Source of the DNA: Clostridia bacterium
Lineage (GTDB): Bacteria > Bacillota > Clostridia > Christensenellales > Borkfalkiaceae
Assembly: GCA_017504655.1 (NCBI GenBank)
Contig: JAFVQT010000028.1
Location: forward strand, 47,537-111,536
Length of the DNA stretch: 64,000 nucleotides
Direction: 5' to 3'
Positions 60,843 through 64,000 of this stretch are shown here, piece after piece. Every line of letters starts with the position of its first letter. The first letter of the stretch is position 1. A program made the position numbers and the translations under genes. The notes beneath the pieces are model-generated. The model was not told the origin of the DNA, searched no databases, and saw only the letters and a program-made list of their open reading frames with translations.

Positions 60843-62969
60843 ATGAAAAAAATTGTAACAGTACTTTTGGCTTTAATTCTTTCGATTTCGCTACTTTCGG
60901 GATGTAAGAAGAAAAAGGGTGAATCAGTTAGCGAATCTGTAAAGATACCGCCTGTCACCTCGGAATCTACACAAGAGAGCATTCCCGAAGGCTCAACCAC
61001 GGGTGACGTTCTTGCAGGGGCTTTATCCTCTCAAATAAGTCAAGCGTCGTCAATATCGGTAGAATTGGAAATGTATGAAAAGATATCGTCCCTCGTGCAC
61101 TTCAACGGCGAAGACGAATTGGGCGAGCCCATGGTTGAAACGGACAGCGATTATTACGAGCAATTAATTAGCGTTGACGCTGTTTTATCGGTTGACAGCG
61201 ACCAAAATCTGGATGCTAAAATAGATATAATAGAGGAATACACAAACGACGAGCATGTTGCGTTAGATGTTGAGGCAGAACAAACGGTATACATTATTGA
61301 TAGCGTGGTGTATGCCCGTGTAGATGGCGCAGATGTTTGGGTAAAAGACGCAGAGCTCAGCGAAGGAATTGGTCAGCTTATTGAATACGTAAAAGAAATT
61401 AAAAACGGGGAAATCATCTCCGAAGACGATAAGGCAAAGCTTTTCAAAGCACTTGGAGAATTTGTAAATACCTCCTTCGACGTTAAAAACTACAGTGGTT
61501 CAATAAGCTTAAACGCTACCTCTCACGTAAACGATTTTATTACGTATTTTAAAAATTTAGACGTTCAGACTAAAACGGTTGCATCATTTATCGAGGACGG
61601 ATTACAGCTTATTGACAGTGAGCTTACAGCTGCAAGCTTCGTTGCAAAATTAAAAGAGGTTGTATCACTTACTGCCTCTCAGGCAGTTGCCAATATCGAT
61701 GCTTGGCTTACGGCTAATTGTCAAACCACATTGCAGGGCTTATATGACAGGCTTTTAGCAAGCGACCAATTGGTTGCAATGCTTGCAGAAAAGTCGGGTG
61801 TTCCCGAAGAGAATAGGGCTGAGTTTATTGCTCAACTTAAAGAAACCAGCATTGCAGACAGGATAGAAGAGGTTAAGGACGTGCCATTATACGATCTTTT
61901 AATGTCAGGCGTTGCGCAAGGCGAGCCGTATCCTACGGTAGACGAATTCTTTACTCAGCTTGAGGGTATGTTGGCACTTACTATTGCTGAATTTGAGCAA
62001 AGCGAGGTAATGCCGCCGATAATTACAGATATTAAAGTTATTACGCAATATATAACTATAAACGATTTAAGCTTTAAGGTAGACGTTGATTTTACAAACG
62101 CATTCCGTCTTGAAACAGTAAAAGCTGAATTTTGCATTGAGGGCTTAAACGCAATGCCGTCAGAGGTTGAAGGTAAAACCAATGATTTTTATACAAAAGC
62201 GAGACTCTTTCTTGAAATTTCGGAAATATCTGATCAACCGCTACAAATTGCAATACCCGAAGGGGAAAGCACAGTGGACTTCTTAGCGGCGGGTTATTAT
62301 GAAGGCAGTGATGAAGTGCTTTCTGATTTATGGGTAGTGTTTAGTGAGGACGGTACTTCGTTAATTACTCTTGCAGGATATGCACCGAGTGGGGTATACG
62401 TTGAGTTAAATGCAACAGTTCCTATTACTCTTTTGACAAATAACAGAATTGAAATTGCACCCGAATTAATCAACGTAATGGTTGACTATAATTCCTATGA
62501 GATAACCTTAGATAAGTCAATTATAATCGTAATAGACGGAGATAAATTTGTTGTGGAGCAAGTGCCGGATTTAGGTATTGCCGATGAGGTGGCTTATTAC
62601 GCAATAAAGCAATTAGCAGAGGGTTCTTCAAAATACACGTACGGTTCAAGTATAGGTGGAACGATAGAGTTTTGGGCAGGCTCTTCATATGGAATAATCA
62701 GGTTTACTGATACTTTTCCTATATCGAATATAGTTTTTAGCTATCAAACTGATTACGAAACGGGCGATATGATATGTACCGTAGAAGGTTACGGAACTGA
62801 CGGATACTTGAAAGACGCTGAAACAGGCCTTGGATACATAGGGTCAAACCCCGAACAGATACCTATCATATTTACAAACGTTGAATTCGTTATCTACGTT
62901 GAAGACGGAGTTATTAAAAGCGATAATATGCCTACGATTTTAGATCAATATATTAGAGAGCAAGGCTAA
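60843..62969 (+). CDS. Lipoprotein, paralog 4 (long form)
   Basis: 708 aa. Lipobox LLSGC, then KKKKGESVSESVKIPP, closely matching the post-Cys stretch of paralog 2 at 21.1 kb. Helical middle with SIADRIEEVKDVPLYDLLMS and a beta-rich part (LSFKVDVDFTNAFRLETVKA) parallel to the tandem paralogs, followed by an extra C-terminal region of about 250 residues absent from them. Exported; function unknown. A leader of about 100 bases and GTAAGGAGA precede the ATG. It follows the two-HTH regulator, which may control it. Confidence 0.78.
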   Translation: MKKIVTVLLALILSISLLSGCKKKKGESVSESVKIPPVTSESTQESIPEGSTTGDVLAGALSSQISQASSISVELEMYEKISSLVHFNGEDELGEPMVETDSDYYEQLISVDAVLSVDSDQNLDAKIDIIEEYTNDEHVALDVEAEQTVYIIDSVVYARVDGADVWVKDAELSEGIGQLIEYVKEIKNGEIISEDDKAKLFKALGEFVNTSFDVKNYSGSISLNATSHVNDFITYFKNLDVQTKTVASFIEDGLQLIDSELTAASFVAKLKEVVSLTASQAVANIDAWLTANCQTTLQGLYDRLLASDQLVAMLAEKSGVPEENRAEFIAQLKETSIADRIEEVKDVPLYDLLMSGVAQGEPYPTVDEFFTQLEGMLALTIAEFEQSEVMPPIITDIKVITQYITINDLSFKVDVDFTNAFRLETVKAEFCIEGLNAMPSEVEGKTNDFYTKARLFLEISEISDQPLQIAIPEGESTVDFLAAGYYEGSDEVLSDLWVVFSEDGTSLITLAGYAPSGVYVELNATVPITLLTNNRIEIAPELINVMVDYNSYEITLDKSIIIVIDGDKFVVEQVPDLGIADEVAYYAIKQLAEGSSKYTYGSSIGGTIEFWAGSSYGIIRFTDTFPISNIVFSYQTDYETGDMICTVEGYGTDGYLKDAETGLGYIGSNPEQIPIIFTNVEFVIYVEDGVIKSDNMPTILDQYIREQG

Positions 62970-63004
62970 ATTTGCAAAATATAATCATATACTCCCCAAT
63001 CATA

Positions 63005-63045
63005 GCAAGGGCGTGGTTTATAAAACCGCGCTCTTGCGCTTTTAG
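63005..63045 (+). terminator. Terminator after lipoprotein 4
   Basis: GCAAGGGCGTGGTTT pairs with AAACCGCGCTCTTGC, followed by GCTTTTAG. Confidence 0.75.
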
Positions 63046-63090
63046 GCTAAAAATTTTTTGTGTATTAGCAAAATAAGCGATAAAAATTGC

Positions 63091-63119
63091 TTGACAACAC
63101 AAAACTGTAGTGCTATAAT
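63091..63119 (+). promoter_or_regulatory. Promoter of tRNA-Leu
   Basis: TTGACA (63091-63096), a 17-base spacer, TATAAT (63114-63119). Perfect consensus, 19 bases before the tRNA. Confidence 0.9.
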
Positions 63120-63138
63120 TATCAAGCATTCAAGAGAT

Positions 63139-63225
63139 GCTGAAGTGGCGGAACAGGCAGACGCAAGGGACTTAAAATCCCTCGGTAGCGATACCGTACC
63201 GGTTCGATTCCGGTCTCCAGCACCA
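63139..63225 (+). tRNA. tRNA-Leu (UAA)
   Basis: 87 bases, class II with a long variable arm and an encoded CCA. Anticodon loop CTTAAAA in stem AGGGA/TCCCT gives anticodon TAA. T-arm ACCGGTTCGATTCCGGT. The acceptor strands GCTGAAG and CTCCAGC leave an A-C mismatch at the fifth pair. The last 19 bases (63207-63225) recur in the downstream repeats. Confidence 0.95.
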
Positions 63226-63261
63226 AAAAAGCACCTAACCCTATGGGCTAGGTGCTTTTTT
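63226..63261 (+). terminator. Terminator of tRNA-Leu
   Basis: AAAAAGCACCTAACCC / GGGCTAGGTGCTTTTT around TAT, one mismatch. It sits between the tRNA and the repeat array. Confidence 0.92.
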
Positions 63262-63280
63262 GATTGTGGAGACCTTGCGA

Positions 63281-63868
63281 ACCGCAGGTTCGCTTCGTTT
63301 GCGCAAAGAGTGTGAAATATAGTAAGATTTATTCGCAAACGCACGAGCGATAAGAGAAGTTATACTATCGCAGAGATAATATCGCGAGTATTCCGGTCTC
63401 CAGCACTAGATAGGGAGTTTTCGATATCAAAAAACCGCAGGTTCGCTTCGTTTGCGCGAGTAGTAATAGGTATTGAAATACTAATTCGCAAACGCACGAG
63501 CGATAAGAGGAGTTATACTATCGCAGAGATAATTTCGCGAGTATTCCGGTCTCCAGCACTAGATAGGGAGTTTTCGATATCAAAAAAACCGCAGGTTCGC
63601 TCCGTTTGCGCGAGTAGTAATAGGTATTGAAATACTAATTCGCAAACGCACGAGCGATACGAGTGGTTGTATTAGTGAAGAGATAATTTCGCGAGTATTC
63701 CGGTCTCCAGCACTAGATAGGGAGTTTTCGATATTAAAAAACCGCAGGTTCGCTTCGTTTGCGCAAAGAGTATGAAATATAGTAAGATTTATTCGCAAAC
63801 GCACGGGCGATAAGAGGAGTTATACTATCGCAGAGATAATTTCGCGAGTATTCCGGTCTCCAGCACCA
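63281..63868. repeat. Four tandem 153-base repeats carrying tRNA-Leu 3' ends
   Basis: Units begin with ACCGCAGGTTCGCTTCGTTT-type sequence at 63281, 63434, 63588 and 63741 (periods 153, 154, 153). Each ends in ATTCCGGTCTCCAGCACTA, a one-base variant of the tRNA-Leu 3' end; the last (63850-63868) is identical to it, 19 of 19. Each unit can form hairpins GCGAACC/GGTTCGC (unit 1), CGTTTGCG/CGCAAACG and GCGATA/TATCGC. Units 1 and 4 share one central sequence, units 2 and 3 another. No convincing ORF. Confidence 0.93.
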
Positions 63869-63875
63869 TAAAGAA

Positions 63876-63918
63876 ACCATAATATTGATACGAAAAAATC
63901 GGTATTATGGCTTTTTTA
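63876..63918. terminator. Terminator after the repeat array, probably bidirectional
   Basis: CCATAATA (63878-63885) pairs with TATTATGG (63903-63910) plus inner pairs, followed by TTTTTT on the plus strand and by T-containing sequence on the minus strand. Confidence 0.7.
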
Positions 63919-63956
63919 TTGCCCCAATAGGGGTGATTTGTCCTTTTTAATAGGTT

Positions 63957-64000
63957 TTATAGCAAAAATATAAGCTTGCCGGGATAGTTTTCGTCCTTGC
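63957..64000 (-). CDS. Possible C-terminal end of a minus-strand gene
   Basis: From the right edge, one minus-strand frame reads KDENYPGKLIFLL and stops at 63957. The hairpin at 63876 would serve as its terminator. Only 13 codons are visible, so this is a guess from context; the other minus frames also stay open for a short distance. Confidence 0.25.
   Translation of the reverse strand, partial: KDENYPGKLIFLL

Noticed and set aside
63042..63804. Repeated minus-strand and plus-strand ORFs over the tRNA-Leu region
   Set aside because: They recur only because the DNA repeats, run through the tRNA gene or terminator, and lack ribosome sites.

Overview
The window looks like a chromosomal segment of an uncultured Bacillota, most likely class Clostridia. 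The supporting signs are a clostridial-type single-chain PurL, the rpmB / Asp23 / DAK2-FakA / recG gene order, a DUF1292 protein, Gram-positive style lipoproteins, CCA-encoding tRNA genes and strong TTGACA-17-TATAAT promoters. Base composition is moderately AT-rich, and it is clearly more AT-rich at 29.9-32.3 kb and 43.6-50.4 kb. I found no complete transposase, prophage module or CRISPR array.

Layout. (1) 1-9525: one-carbon and purine genes on the plus strand: the end of glyA, purD, purL, fhs, guaB, and a GMP synthetase that has only the ATP-pyrophosphatase part. (2) 9526-9875: a string of small hairpins followed by a broken four-helix-bundle (S23-type) gene. (3) 10015-19530: a CPBP membrane protease, a structured RNA with its own promoter and terminator, an ECF-like sigma factor overlapping a membrane beta-propeller protein, a ferritin-like protein, a CNNM/CorC protein and the TldD/TldE protease pair. 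(4) 19621-24419: three paralogous lipoproteins in tandem, each with its own promoter (a fourth paralog lies at 60.8 kb). (5) 24608-29289: the str operon rpsL-rpsG-fusA-tuf, with structured leader and intergenic regions. (6) 29290-32560: a repeat-rich accessory stretch with a long noncoding direct duplication, an orphan lipoprotein, a small regulated cassette (two HTH proteins divergent from a zinc-ribbon membrane protein) flanked by near-identical hairpins, and an array of eight 22-24-base repeats. (7) 32545-37637: GNAT, rpmB, Asp23, FakA-like, recG. (8) 37953-54655: a 15-gene surface polysaccharide operon. (9) 54704-64000: tRNA-Val/Gly/Cys, a threonine-aldolase-like enzyme, DUF1292, an FAD enzyme, alr, a two-HTH regulator behind three palindromes, the fourth lipoprotein, and tRNA-Leu followed by four 153-base repeats that each end in a copy of the tRNA 3' end.

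The polysaccharide operon can make UDP-ManNAcA (WecB, WecC) and UDP-GlcA/UDP-GalA (Ugd, 4-epimerase). It probably also salvages free galacturonate, through a galacturonokinase-like GHMP kinase followed directly by a nucleotidyltransferase. Its centre holds glycosyltransferases, a polymerase and a flippase. It also holds a TupA-like ATP-grasp protein next to an N5-(carboxyethyl)ornithine synthase, which suggests a polymer whose uronic acids are amidated with an unusual amino acid. That hypothesis and the tRNA-Leu repeat array are the two observations I rate highest.

Limits: all family assignments come from motifs read by eye, and RNA structures come from complementarity found by eye. No database search or folding program was run.
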